DNA of 64,000 nt from Urbifossiella sp046350095. Lineage in GTDB: Bacteria > Planctomycetota > Planctomycetia > Gemmatales > Gemmataceae. Under the pieces are notes generated by a model. That model did not search any database, had not been told where the DNA came from, and worked only from the letters and a program-made list of their open reading frames with translations. Where the stretch lies: the NCBI GenBank assembly GCA_046350095.1, contig JAXMBA010000004.1, positions 930,001 to 994,000 of the forward strand, written 5' to 3'. The position numbers and the translations under genes are program-made. Positions 46,490 to 55,170 of this stretch are shown here, in pieces (the first letter of the stretch is position 1; each line of letters opens with the position of its first letter).

Positions 46490-47657
46490 CGACGCCGCCG
46501 ATCACGCCCATCACCTGCGCGACGTAGCTCTCGGTCGAGTGCCGCTTGCGGGCGACGTCCCACCCCGCCACGCCGTGCTCCCGCGCCAACCCCGGATCGG
46601 CCGCGTACTTCGCCATGCATTCGGCCAGTTCGTCGGCCCCGCCGCGGTACAGGGCGCCGGTGCGGCCCGCGTCGATGAGTTCGCTCGTGCCGCCGGCGTC
46701 GTAGCCGATCACCGGCCGACACGCCGACATCGCCTCCGCGGTGACGCGGCCCATCGCCTCGCTGCGCGAGCACATCAGCGCCACGTCCGCCGCCAGGAAC
46801 GCACGCTCTGGGTCGGGGATGTAGCCCCAGAACTCGACGCGGTCGGAGACGCCCAGTTCCGTCGCTAGCGCCCGGCAGTGCTCGTAATACGCCTGGTCGC
46901 CCGTCGCCCCGGCGCCGCCGACGAGGAGGAGCCGCACGCCGGGCACGCGCGCCAGCGCCCGAATCGCCACGTCCTGCCCCTTGCTCTCGCGGAAGCGGCC
47001 GACCAGCACGAACGTGAACGGCTGACTCCGCCCGCGGACGGCCTCGGCGGCGCGGAGGCGCTCGTCGAACTGCTCCTCGCGGGCGACGCCGTTGTAGATG
47101 ACGTGCGAATTCGCGGGCGTCGTTCGCCCCAGGAAGTACCGCCGCAGCGCGTGCGATACGAAGATGGTCGCATCGGCGGTGCGGAAGCCGAGCCGCGTCA
47201 GCCGCACGCCGAGGTCGGGCTTCAGGTCGTAGTCGCGGCGGCCGAACTCACGCAGGTGCCAGACGTGCGGCAACTCCAGTTCCGACGCCGCGAGCGCCCC
47301 CGCCGCGAACACGGACGAGTTCGAGTACACCAACTCGCAACCCCAATTTCGCACCTGCCGCGCAATCGCCCGAACGCGGCGGAGGTTGCGCACGGTCCGC
47401 GTCACGGCGCCGCTGACCGTGCGGGCCGGCGACACCCACCACTCGAACGGCACCACCGCGGCCGGGATGCCGCGCTCGGCCAGCACGCCGAGCAGGTCAC
47501 CGCCCTCGGGGCACACGACGTGCGGCCGCACGCCGGCGCGCACGAGCCCGTCGAGCAGGTTCAGCATCGACAGGTTGGCGCCATACAGCTCGGTGTAGTG
47601 TGTCAGGAACGCGACCCGGAGATTGGCGAGCGGCGCGGACGATTCGGGCACGAGCAT
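46470..47657 (-). CDS. Glycosyltransferase family 4-type (GT-B) enzyme
   Basis: The 395-residue protein transfers a sugar from an activated donor to an unknown acceptor. The N-terminal domain starts NLRVAFLTHYTELYGANLSM. The C-terminal GT4 part has FVLVGRFRESKGQDVAIRAL, and MCSRSEAMGRVTAEAMSACR holds the EX7E donor-site motif. The ATG at 47657 is chosen; the frame to 47828 would run into the promoter region of the divergent DUF1501 gene. It overlaps the end of the convergent DUF1501 gene by 20 bases. No polysaccharide cluster is seen around it. Confidence 0.9.
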   Translation of the reverse strand: MLVPESSAPLANLRVAFLTHYTELYGANLSMLNLLDGLVRAGVRPHVVCPEGGDLLGVLAERGIPAAVVPFEWWVSPARTVSGAVTRTVRNLRRVRAIARQVRNWGCELVYSNSSVFAAGALAASELELPHVWHLREFGRRDYDLKPDLGVRLTRLGFRTADATIFVSHALRRYFLGRTTPANSHVIYNGVAREEQFDERLRAAEAVRGRSQPFTFVLVGRFRESKGQDVAIRALARVPGVRLLLVGGAGATGDQAYYEHCRALATELGVSDRVEFWGYIPDPERAFLAADVALMCSRSEAMGRVTAEAMSACRPVIGYDAGGTSELIDAGRTGALYRGGADELAECMAKYAADPGLAREHGVAGWDVARKRHSTESYVAQVMGVIGGVVSASPP

Positions 47658-47805
47658 GTCCCTTCCCGGGCGATCCCTGACGTCCGGTGTACGGATCGTT
47701 CCACTACCGTCCGCGGGTGAAGCGTTGATCCCGCCCGTCGGCCGGGGTACCCTGGTGTCAAACCCGCCGCGGCACTCCGCACCCTTCCCCTCCCGGACGC
47801 CCGCT

Positions 47806-49188
47806 ATGCTCACCGTCGGCGACACCACCCGCTACGGCCGCCGCGACTTCCTCTGCGTCGGGGGGCTGGCCGGCGGCGTGTTCACCCTGCCCGGCCTCGT
47901 CCGCGGCGGCGCCCCGCTTTCGAGCGCCAACCGCCCCGTCACCGACAAGTCCGTCATCTTCCTGTTCCTCCACGGCGGCCCGAGCCAGATCGAGACCTTC
48001 GACCCGAAGATGACCGCCCCCGAGGAAATCCGCTCGGCCACCGGCGAGGTGCAGACGGCCATCCCCGGCGTCACGTTCGGCGGCTCGTTCCCGGAGCTGG
48101 CCCGGCGGGCCGATCGCTTCACCGTGGTGCGGTCGTTCGTCACCGGCGACGGCAACCACGACATCAAGCCGGTGGTCGGCAAGGACACCTTCGGGGCGAA
48201 CCTCGGATCTGCCTACGCGGCCGTGGCCGGCGGGGTGAACCCGGACACGTCTCTGCCGTCGAACGTGCTGCTGTTCCCGCGTGCAGTCGATCCGGAGGCC
48301 GGCCCCGGGCAGGCGAACTTCGGCCGCTTCGCCAGCAACGGCCCGTTCGGCGCCGGGGCGATCCCCTTCCAGCCCGAGGGCGACTCCGGTCTCCGCGCCG
48401 ACATGCGGCTGACGCTGCCGCTGACCCGCCTGGACGACCGCCGGGCGCTGCTGACCGCGTTCGACGCCGCCCGCGTGGCCGGCGACGAGGCCGGCGGCGT
48501 GGACAGCACCCGCGAGCGCGCCTTCAGCGTGCTGCGGGGCGGCATCGGAGACGCCTTCGACCTGACGAAGGAGGACGCCCGCACGGTGGCCCGCTACGAC
48601 ACGGCGCCGCGGGTGAACGTGGCGGCGATCGACAAGAAGTGGAACAACCACAAGCACTACGCCGACAACGCCCGCACGCTGGGGAAGCTGCTGCTGCTGG
48701 CCCGCCGGCTGTGCGAGCGCGGGGCGGGCTTCGTGACGGTGACGACGAACTTCGTGTGGGACATGCACGCGGACGTGAACAACGCGACGATGAAGGAGGG
48801 GATGAGCTACATGGCCCCGCCGCTGGATCACGCGGTTAGCGCGTTCCTGGACGACGTGCGGGCGCGCGGCCTGGAGGACAAGATTCTGCTGGTGGCGTGC
48901 GGCGAGATGGGGCGGACGCCGAAGCTGAACCGCAACGGCGGCCGCGACCACTGGGGCAACCTGGCCCCGCTGCTGCTGGCCGGCGGCGGGCTGCGGATGG
49001 GCCAGGTGATCGGCCAGTCGGCCCGCGACGCCGGCACCCCGGCGACGGCGCCGGTCGGCATCCCGCACCTGCTCGGCACGGTGATGCACACCCTGTTCGA
49101 CGTGGGCCGCCTGCGCGTGGCCCGCGGCGTCGGTCGCGAGGTGCTCCAGCTGGCCGACAACCCGACGATCCCGGGCCTGCACGGGTAA
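47806..49188 (+). CDS. DUF1501 protein with Tat signal, third copy
   Basis: The 460-residue product has a leader with GRRDFLCVGGLAGGVFTLPG, a Tat motif. Core motifs are VIFLFLHGGPSQIETFDPKM, FVWDMHADVNNATMKEG, VACGEMGRTPKLNRNGGRDH and LLLAGGGLRMGQVIG. It is the third DUF1501 paralogue in this block, but it is separated from the other two by the opposite-strand glycosyltransferase and lacks an adjacent DUF1549/DUF1553 partner. The ATG at 47806 is chosen; upstream in-frame codons to 47623 lie in the divergent intergenic gap. Confidence 0.9.
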   Translation: MLTVGDTTRYGRRDFLCVGGLAGGVFTLPGLVRGGAPLSSANRPVTDKSVIFLFLHGGPSQIETFDPKMTAPEEIRSATGEVQTAIPGVTFGGSFPELARRADRFTVVRSFVTGDGNHDIKPVVGKDTFGANLGSAYAAVAGGVNPDTSLPSNVLLFPRAVDPEAGPGQANFGRFASNGPFGAGAIPFQPEGDSGLRADMRLTLPLTRLDDRRALLTAFDAARVAGDEAGGVDSTRERAFSVLRGGIGDAFDLTKEDARTVARYDTAPRVNVAAIDKKWNNHKHYADNARTLGKLLLLARRLCERGAGFVTVTTNFVWDMHADVNNATMKEGMSYMAPPLDHAVSAFLDDVRARGLEDKILLVACGEMGRTPKLNRNGGRDHWGNLAPLLLAGGGLRMGQVIGQSARDAGTPATAPVGIPHLLGTVMHTLFDVGRLRVARGVGREVLQLADNPTIPGLHG

Positions 49189-49270
49189 AGGAGAGACGTA
49201 TTGGAACTCAATCGCTCGCGAACCCTCTCGCCCGACAAGTGTCTCCCTGGCAGCTGAGAGGTGCGCCGCG

Positions 49271-49912
49271 ATGAACGAACTTGTCAGGTTCACTAACCTA
49301 TTGAAACAGCGGAAGTATGCGGTCGAAGACCTCGATCGATTCGCCGAGTTGATCGAACCGATTCGGGATTCAGCTGGCTTGGTCGGCTATCGGATGAAGC
49401 CATTGGCAGAGGCGGATCGGGTCACTCAGCGTTGCGAGGTACTGCTCCAGTACACCTGGGCGTGCCGGGATTACGTCAAGAAGATTCTGAAGGCACACGG
49501 TATCACGGACCCCGGATTAGTGGTCAACCGGTACATCCGTGATTCGCGTGAGATTCAGGTAGTCTCGTACCTGGCGAACGCGCACAAGCACGCCGGAACC
49601 GGCTCATCGCAACAGTGGGCGGTTGAGCTTGCGCCTCGTCTCGGCAAGCCATACGTACTTGGCCAGCAACACAGCTTTCCGCATCAGCTGAAACCTACGG
49701 TCATGATTCGCGGCGATTCGTTCCCGGAACTGGAATTCATGGGCAGTGCCAGGATCGGCGATGAAGTCCACGAGTTTACCAGTTTTGAGTGGAGGTATTG
49801 TTGTGAGATTGAGGACAAGGATGGCAATCGAATTGGGAGCGTGTGGGGAGCGTGCCAGGTCGCCTTTCAAACCTGGCTGACGATCTTGATCGACAAAGGC
49901 ATCTCTGTCTAA
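49271..49912 (+). CDS. Uncharacterised 213-residue protein of lower GC content
   Basis: The ATG at 49271 opens a 213-residue cytoplasmic-looking protein with an N-terminal helical part (VRFTNLLKQRKYAVEDLDRF, LLQYTWACRDYVKKILKAHG), then YLANAHKHAGTGSSQ and a beta-rich C-terminus (SFEWRYCCEIEDKDGNRIGS). No known domain is evident to me. Hand counts of four 60-base lines inside it give 31-37 G+C, clearly below the typical 40 or more in neighbouring genes. Codon use is correspondingly more AT-ending. This suggests acquisition by transfer, with no mobile element visible beside it. Confidence 0.75.
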   Translation: MNELVRFTNLLKQRKYAVEDLDRFAELIEPIRDSAGLVGYRMKPLAEADRVTQRCEVLLQYTWACRDYVKKILKAHGITDPGLVVNRYIRDSREIQVVSYLANAHKHAGTGSSQQWAVELAPRLGKPYVLGQQHSFPHQLKPTVMIRGDSFPELEFMGSARIGDEVHEFTSFEWRYCCEIEDKDGNRIGSVWGACQVAFQTWLTILIDKGISV

Positions 49913-49994
49913 CTCTGCCCGCCCTAGGACCATCGCTGGTTAAGGTACGGCCCGCTCGATCCTCGCAGTGGGGCAGAACCGATCGGCCGACATG

Positions 49995-50036
49995 TGGCTT
50001 CCAGCCGACCGTGTTCGGCAAGGCCGGTTGGAAACC
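49995..50036. repeat. Imperfect palindrome upstream of selO
   Basis: tggcttccagccgacc (49995-50010) pairs imperfectly with ggccggttggaaacc (50022-50036), 12 of 15 positions, across an 11-base loop. The right half also forms its own short hairpin with 50033-50040. The GGTTGGAAACC type resembles short dispersed palindromes, but I see no second copy in this window. Confidence 0.5.
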
Positions 50037-50111
50037 GGCCCCCCGTTCCGAACCCCGCAGTCCTCCTCTATCCTCTAACGGGGTAGCCCACGCGGGTACG
50101 GGAGGAACGGG

Positions 50112-51593
50112 ATGGCGACCACGACCGCGCCGGCCGACACGCATGACGCCACCGGCTGGCGGTTCGACAACACCTACGCGCGCCTGCCGACCGCGCTGTT
50201 CACCCCGGCCCGGCCGGCGAGCTTCCCGGCGCCGAAGGTCGCAGTCCTGAACCACCGGCTCGCGGCCGAACTCGGCCTCGACCTCGACGCACTTCCGCCG
50301 GACGCGGCGGCGGCCGTGTTCGCCGGCCAACTGCCGCCGGCCGGGGCGCAGCCGATCGCCCAGGCCTACGCCGGGCACCAGTTCGGCCACCTCACCATGC
50401 TCGGCGACGGCCGGGCCGTCCTGCTCGGCGAACACCGCACGCCCGACGGCCGGCTCGTGGACATCCAGCTGAAAGGCGGCGGCCGCACCCGCTTCTCCCG
50501 CGGCGGCGACGGTAAGGCCGCCCTCGGGCCGATGCTCCGCGAGTACGTCATTAGCGAGGCGATGGCGGCGCTCGGCATTCCCACCACCCGGAGCCTGGCG
50601 GTCGTCACCACCGGCGAGCCAGTCTACCGCACGACGCCGCTGCCGGGGGCGGTCCTCACCCGCATCGCCGCCAGCCACTTGCGCGTCGGCACATTCGAGT
50701 ACGCCGCTGGGCTTCAGGACGTCCCGGTCCTCCGGGCGCTGACCGATTACGCGATCGCCCGCCACTACCCGGAATTGGTGGACGCCCCGGAGAAGTACCG
50801 CGCGTTCTTCCGCGCCGTGCTCGACCGGCAGGCGGCCCTGATCGCCCGGTGGCAGCTGGTCGGTTTCATCCACGGCGTGATGAACACCGACAACATGGCG
50901 ATCTCCGGCGAAACGATCGACTACGGCCCATGCGCGTTCATGAACGCCTACCGGGCGGCGACGGTGTTCAGCTCGATCGACCACGCCGGCCGTTACCGTT
51001 ACGAGAATCAGCCGGGCATTGCCCAGTGGAACCTCGCCCGGTTCGCCGAGGCGCTGCTGCCGCTGCTCGGCCCCGACGAGGCGACGGCGGTCGCAGTCGC
51101 CACGGAAGTGCTGAACGAATTCCCCGACCGCTTCGGCGGTTACTGGCTCGCCGGGATGCGGCAGAAGCTGGGGCTTCAGACGGCTGAGGTCGGCGACCGC
51201 GAGTTGGCCGAGGTGCTGCTCGCGTGGATGGAGAAGACGCGGGCCGACTTCACGACCACGCTCCGCGACCTGGCGGCGGGCGTGTTGCCCACGGGCGACC
51301 CGTCCCAGGAAGAGGGCTTCCGTGGGTGGTACGCCCGCTGGCAGAACCGCCTCGGGCGCGACGGGAGGCCCGCGACGGAGGCGTACGCGGAGATGCGGGC
51401 CGTCAACCCGGTCGTCATCCCGAGGAATCACCGGGTCGAGGAGGCGCTGGCGGCTGCGGAGGCGGGCGACCTGGCTCCGTTCGAGCGCCTGCTGGCCGCC
51501 GTGACCGCCCCGTTCGACGACGGACCGGCGGCGGCTGACTACCGCGACCCACCGGCCGACGAGTACGGCTACCGCACCTTCTGCGGGACGTGA
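50112..51593 (+). CDS. selO: Protein adenylyltransferase SelO (YdiU) family
   Basis: SelO is a pseudokinase-fold enzyme that transfers AMP to protein hydroxyl groups. The 493-residue protein starts with a GWRFDNTYARLPTALFTP-type N-terminus and has the nucleotide-binding DIQLKGGGRTRFSRGGDGKA. The metal-binding NTDNMAISGETIDYGPCAFM is the family's most conserved run. It ends YGYRTFCGT, with a cysteine near the C-terminus and no selenocysteine. Length matches bacterial members (E. coli about 478). It stands alone between the GC-poor orphan and an LRR gene. Confidence 0.95.
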   Translation: MATTTAPADTHDATGWRFDNTYARLPTALFTPARPASFPAPKVAVLNHRLAAELGLDLDALPPDAAAAVFAGQLPPAGAQPIAQAYAGHQFGHLTMLGDGRAVLLGEHRTPDGRLVDIQLKGGGRTRFSRGGDGKAALGPMLREYVISEAMAALGIPTTRSLAVVTTGEPVYRTTPLPGAVLTRIAASHLRVGTFEYAAGLQDVPVLRALTDYAIARHYPELVDAPEKYRAFFRAVLDRQAALIARWQLVGFIHGVMNTDNMAISGETIDYGPCAFMNAYRAATVFSSIDHAGRYRYENQPGIAQWNLARFAEALLPLLGPDEATAVAVATEVLNEFPDRFGGYWLAGMRQKLGLQTAEVGDRELAEVLLAWMEKTRADFTTTLRDLAAGVLPTGDPSQEEGFRGWYARWQNRLGRDGRPATEAYAEMRAVNPVVIPRNHRVEEALAAAEAGDLAPFERLLAAVTAPFDDGPAAADYRDPPADEYGYRTFCGT

Positions 51594-51736
51594 CGGGCGT
51601 ACCGGTGGTCGCATTCGGGTCCGCGACCCATACGCTGCTTTCGGTGCCCCCCTCCCACGTGGGTACGTCGGCGCTGGCGGTCACGGCGAGATGGGTCGCA
51701 TAGGATACCGCCGGGAGCCACACGAGGGCCGGAACG

Positions 51737-52348
51737 ATGGTCACACGGATCGTCGCTGGGGTCGCCGCCGGGTTCCTCCTCGTCGCGTCGGCCGCCGGCC
51801 AAGAGGGCTACCGGCACATCGACTCGTTGGCGTCCGAACGGGTGCTCCGCGACTGTGGCGCGGCATTCCGGTACGACATGGACCTGACCCACCGCCCGAT
51901 CTTGTCGGTCCGGGTATTCGGCAACCTGAATGACGACGACTTCCGACGGGTGTCCGCCTTCAAGTACCTCGAGCACCTGTTGGTGTCTGGCGAGAACGTG
52001 ACCGACGCCGGGACGGCAGCGCTGAAGGGGCTCTTCCGGCTCCGCGACGTGAGACTCCACTGCCCAAAGGTGGGGGACGGGGCCGTCAAGCACCTCGCCA
52101 CCCTGCCGGCGCTGGACAACCTGTCGCTCACGTACTCCGGGATCACGGACGCGGGGATGAAGGGTCTCGCCGGGTGCCCGAAGCTCGCCAGCCTGAACCT
52201 CCGGAACACCGCCGTGACGGACGCCGGCCTGATGGCGCTGGCCGCGTCGAAGTCGCTCAAGAGCGTGGACGTACACGACACGAAGTTGACGGCCGCCGGG
52301 GTCAAGGCGTTCCAGGCCGCCCTCCCCGGGTGTAAGGTGGAGCGATAA
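51737..52348 (+). CDS. Secreted leucine-rich-repeat protein
   Basis: The 203-residue protein has a signal peptide (MVTRIVAGVAAGFLLVASAAG) and then four to five LRR units of about 24 residues. Examples are VTDAGTAALKGLFRLRDVRL, ITDAGMKGLAGCPKLASLNL and VTDAGLMALAASKSLKSVDV. The T-D-A-G turn pattern is common in planctomycete LRR proteins. No enzymatic domain is present; a protein-binding role is inferred. It is followed after 49 bases by the TatD-family gene, possibly on the same transcript. Confidence 0.85.
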   Translation: MVTRIVAGVAAGFLLVASAAGQEGYRHIDSLASERVLRDCGAAFRYDMDLTHRPILSVRVFGNLNDDDFRRVSAFKYLEHLLVSGENVTDAGTAALKGLFRLRDVRLHCPKVGDGAVKHLATLPALDNLSLTYSGITDAGMKGLAGCPKLASLNLRNTAVTDAGLMALAASKSLKSVDVHDTKLTAAGVKAFQAALPGCKVER

Positions 52349-52397
52349 CAACGCGCCACGACGAGCAGCGAGAGCAAGCAGGAGAGACGTAGCCGCC

Positions 52398-53207
52398 ATG
52401 AACTACATCGACCCGCACATCCACATGGTCTCGCGGACCACCGACGACTACCAGCGGATGGCCTACGCCGGGTGCGCGGCGATCTCGGAGCCCGCGTTCT
52501 GGGCCGGGTTCGACCGCGGCACCGCCGCCGGGTTCCACGACTACTTCCGCCAACTCACCCGCTACGAGCCCAAGCGTGCCGCCCAGTTCCACATCCGGCA
52601 CTACTCCTGGCTGTGCATCAACGCCAAGGAGGCCGAGAACGTGTCCCTGTCGCGCGAGGTCATCGCCCTCATCCCCGAGTTCCTCAAGGAGCCGACCGTC
52701 CTCGGCATCGGCGAGATCGGCCTCAACAAGAACACCCGCAACGAGGCGACCGTCTTCCAGGAGCACCTCGACCTCGCCGCGAAAACCGACGAACTCGTCC
52801 TCATCCACACCCCGCACCTCGAGGACAAGCTGAAGGGGACGCGGATGATCGTGGACATGCTCAAGGGCGACAGCCGGGTGAAGCCGCACCGCGTCTGCGT
52901 GGACCACGTCGAGGAGCACACGGTCCGGCTGGCAATCGACAACGGCTTCTGGTGCGGCATGACGCTCTACCCGACGACGAAGTGTACCCCGGCGCGTGCG
53001 TGCGACATCATCGAGCTGGTCGGCACCGACCGCATCATGGCGAACTCCGCCGGCGACTGGGGGAAGTCCGACCCACTGGCGGTCCCGGAGCTGATCCAGG
53101 AGATGCGCCGCCGCGGGCACCCGGAGGGGGCCATCCGTAAAGTCGTGTACGACAACCCCTTAAACTTCTGGCGGCAGGCTAAGAACTGGGTCGAGTGGCC
53201 CGCGTAA
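52398..53207 (+). CDS. TatD-family metal-dependent hydrolase (EboC-like)
   Basis: The 269-residue amidohydrolase-fold protein starts MNYIDPHIHMVSRTTDDYQR, giving the HxH metal pair (His7, His9). Further ligands are likely in VLGIGEIGLNK (Glu), LVLIHTPHLEDKLKG (His), RVCVDHVEEHTV (His) and MANSAGDWGKSDP (Asp). These match TatD-like enzymes, and the TRMIVDML/KGDSRVKPHRVCVDH pattern resembles EboC of ebo clusters, but no other ebo gene is nearby. The substrate is unknown. Confidence 0.8.
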   Translation: MNYIDPHIHMVSRTTDDYQRMAYAGCAAISEPAFWAGFDRGTAAGFHDYFRQLTRYEPKRAAQFHIRHYSWLCINAKEAENVSLSREVIALIPEFLKEPTVLGIGEIGLNKNTRNEATVFQEHLDLAAKTDELVLIHTPHLEDKLKGTRMIVDMLKGDSRVKPHRVCVDHVEEHTVRLAIDNGFWCGMTLYPTTKCTPARACDIIELVGTDRIMANSAGDWGKSDPLAVPELIQEMRRRGHPEGAIRKVVYDNPLNFWRQAKNWVEWPA

Positions 53208-53265
53208 CCCCGCCCCGCATCAGTCGAACAATTTATCCTGAATCGCACTCACATCGTGCGTGACT

Positions 53266-53282
53266 CGGGGGGTGTCCCCCCG
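53266..53282. terminator. GC hairpin upstream of ispG
   Basis: cgggggg and ccccccg form a seven-base stem around a TGT loop. It lies 59 bases after the TatD-family stop and about 110 bases before ispG, so it may help end the upstream transcript. It is short and lacks a T-run. Confidence 0.35.
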
Positions 53283-53392
53283 CAGCATGATGCCACACGC
53301 CTACCGCGGCGGCCTGTCGTGGCATGGACGCCCGCGCGGTTTATCCCGTAAAGTAACTGCGGTTAGCACGGCACAAGCCCGCGGAGGCCGCG

Positions 53393-54589
53393 ATGTCCCG
53401 GTTCGACCTGTCCCGCCTCGAAACCGCCCAGAAGGTGCCGGGCAAGCCGCGCCACAAGACCCGCGAGGTGAAGGTCGGCGGCCGCGTGTTCGGCGGCTCG
53501 AACCCGATCTGGGTTCAGTCGATGACCACCACCGACACGTTCGACGTTGACGCGACGATCAAGCAGATTCACGCCCTCGAAGAAGCCGGCTGCGAGCTGG
53601 TCCGCGTAACGGTGCCGAAGCCGGAGGACGCCGGGGCGCTGTCGTGCATTCGCGAGCGAATCGGCATCCCGCTCATCTGCGACATCCACTTCGACTACAA
53701 GATGGCCCTCGCGGCGCTCGACCACCCGGTGGACAAGATTCGGATCAACCCCGGGAACATCGGCAGCCACGAGCGATTCCGGCAGGTCATCCGCAAGGCG
53801 AAGGACCGCGGCATCCCCATGCGGATCGGCGTCAACGCCGGGAGCCTGGAGAAGGAACTCATCGACAAGTACGGCTTCCCCTGCCCGCCGGCGATCGTCG
53901 AAAGCGCCCTGCGGTACATCGAGATGGCGGAGAGCGAGGGCTATCACGACATCGTGGTGTCGCTGAAGTCGTCGGACGTGCTGGTGGCGGTGGAGGCGTA
54001 CCGGCTGTACGCGGGGCTCGCCGACTACCCGACGCACATCGGCATCACCGAAGCGGGGAAGCCCCCCTACGCCGTGACCAAGAGCGCCGCCGGGCTGGCG
54101 CCGATCCTCCTCGACGGCATCGGCGACACCATCCGCATCTCGCTGCTCGGCGACCCGGTGCCCGAGATCGCGGCGGCGTTCGACATCCTGCAGGCGACGC
54201 AGCGGCGCGTCCGCCGGCCGGAGTTGATCGCGTGCCCGACGTGCGGCCGGTTGGCGATCGACCTGGAGAAGATCATCGCCGAGTTGGAGGCGAAGCTGAA
54301 CGGCCGGCGGCTGCCGGTGAAGATCAGCGTGCTGGGGTGCGTGGTGAACGGCCCCGGCGAGGCGAAGGAGGCCGACATCGGTATCGCCGCGGGGAACGGC
54401 CAGGGGATGATCTTCCGAAACGGCGAGATGGTACGGCGCGTGCCGGAGGCGGAGATCGTGGACGGTCTGATGGAGGAGTTGGCCCGCTGGGAGGCGGAGA
54501 ACGCCGACAAGATCGCCGCGGCGAGCCCGTCGCTGGCCGGCGAGGTCGAGGGGCTGGGCCGCCGCCGCCTGCCCGTGGTAGCGGGGTAA
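53393..54589 (+). CDS. ispG: 4-hydroxy-3-methylbut-2-enyl diphosphate synthase
   Basis: IspG (GcpE) converts methylerythritol cyclodiphosphate to HMBPP in the non-mevalonate isoprenoid pathway, using a 4Fe-4S cluster. The 398-residue protein has PLICDIHFDYKMALAAL, KIRINPGNIGSHERF, VSLKSSDVLVAVEAYRLYA and HIGITEAGKPP. The cluster cysteines are Cys281 and Cys284 (ACPTCGR) and Cys316 (GCVVNGPGE). It is slightly longer than E. coli IspG because of a C-terminal tail. The ATG at 53393 has GGAGG upstream. No other MEP-pathway gene is nearby. Confidence 0.96.
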   Translation: MSRFDLSRLETAQKVPGKPRHKTREVKVGGRVFGGSNPIWVQSMTTTDTFDVDATIKQIHALEEAGCELVRVTVPKPEDAGALSCIRERIGIPLICDIHFDYKMALAALDHPVDKIRINPGNIGSHERFRQVIRKAKDRGIPMRIGVNAGSLEKELIDKYGFPCPPAIVESALRYIEMAESEGYHDIVVSLKSSDVLVAVEAYRLYAGLADYPTHIGITEAGKPPYAVTKSAAGLAPILLDGIGDTIRISLLGDPVPEIAAAFDILQATQRRVRRPELIACPTCGRLAIDLEKIIAELEAKLNGRRLPVKISVLGCVVNGPGEAKEADIGIAAGNGQGMIFRNGEMVRRVPEAEIVDGLMEELARWEAENADKIAAASPSLAGEVEGLGRRRLPVVAG

Positions 54590-54592
54590 GAG

Positions 54593-54901
54593 TTACGGTC
54601 GGCGCGTCCGCCACGGCTGCCGAACACTATGCCCGTGCGTCACGGAGAGGACGACGACTTCGCCGGAGATGATTTCGTAGGCGGCGATCCACGGGAACCC
54701 GGGCAACGGCGCTTCACGGATGTCCCTTGCGGCCGGTGCCCCGCGTGCCCGCGGGTAGAGTTGCGGATGCGCTTCTAGGGTGTGGACCAGGTCGTCAAGG
54801 GCGGTGAGGAACTGGACTCCCAGGCCGGTCGCCCGCCCGTCGTACCAGTCGGCAGCGTCGAGTGCCTCCAGTTGGGCGGTCGGGAGGAGGCGAGAGGTCA
54901 T
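54593..54901 (-). CDS. ParE/RelE-family toxin
   Basis: The 102-residue protein has the RelE/ParE toxin shape: ALDAADWYDGRATGLGVQFL (helical pair), HTLEAHPQLYPRARG, then IREAPLPGFPWIAAYEI and VVVLSVTHGHS strands. The P-x-Y-P and R-x-x-x-L-P-x-F-P-W motifs are typical of the ParE branch, which poisons DNA gyrase, but a ribosome-dependent RelE mode cannot be excluded. Its ATG overlaps the antitoxin stop by four bases (ATGA). The stop is three bases from the convergent ispG stop. Confidence 0.88.
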   Translation of the reverse strand: MTSRLLPTAQLEALDAADWYDGRATGLGVQFLTALDDLVHTLEAHPQLYPRARGAPAARDIREAPLPGFPWIAAYEIISGEVVVLSVTHGHSVRQPWRTRRP

Positions 54902-55155
54902 GACACCTCACCCCGCGCACGCGCGGCCCGACGCCGGTCGAGTTCGGCGCGCATCTGTGCCCGGGCCACGTCCCACGGGATCAGCCGGTCGGGGTGGGCG
55001 TGGGCCTCGTCCGACCGGCGGGCGATCTCGTCCCAGTAAGCCCTCTCCTCCGCGTTCGGGGGAAGGGTCGCATCGAGTTGATCGGCGAGCCAGCGCCGGT
55101 CGACTTCAGGTAGGGCTAGCGCCTGTTCCAATAGCGTCGCCGCCGCGTCGCTCAT
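54898..55155 (-). CDS. Addiction-module antitoxin
   Basis: The 85-residue protein begins with helices of the addiction-module component type: LLEQALALPEVDRRWLADQL then DATLPPNAEERAYWDEIARR. The C-terminal part is basic (AQMRAELDRRRAARARGE). This matches the antitoxin family that usually precedes ParE/RelE toxins, and here it overlaps the toxin gene by four bases. It likely binds and neutralises the toxin and may repress the pair's promoter. The upstream gap to the dehydratase stop is only 15 bases. Confidence 0.85.
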   Translation of the reverse strand: MSDAAATLLEQALALPEVDRRWLADQLDATLPPNAEERAYWDEIARRSDEAHAHPDRLIPWDVARAQMRAELDRRRAARARGEVS

Positions 55156-55170
55156 GACCGCCCTCCGCCG

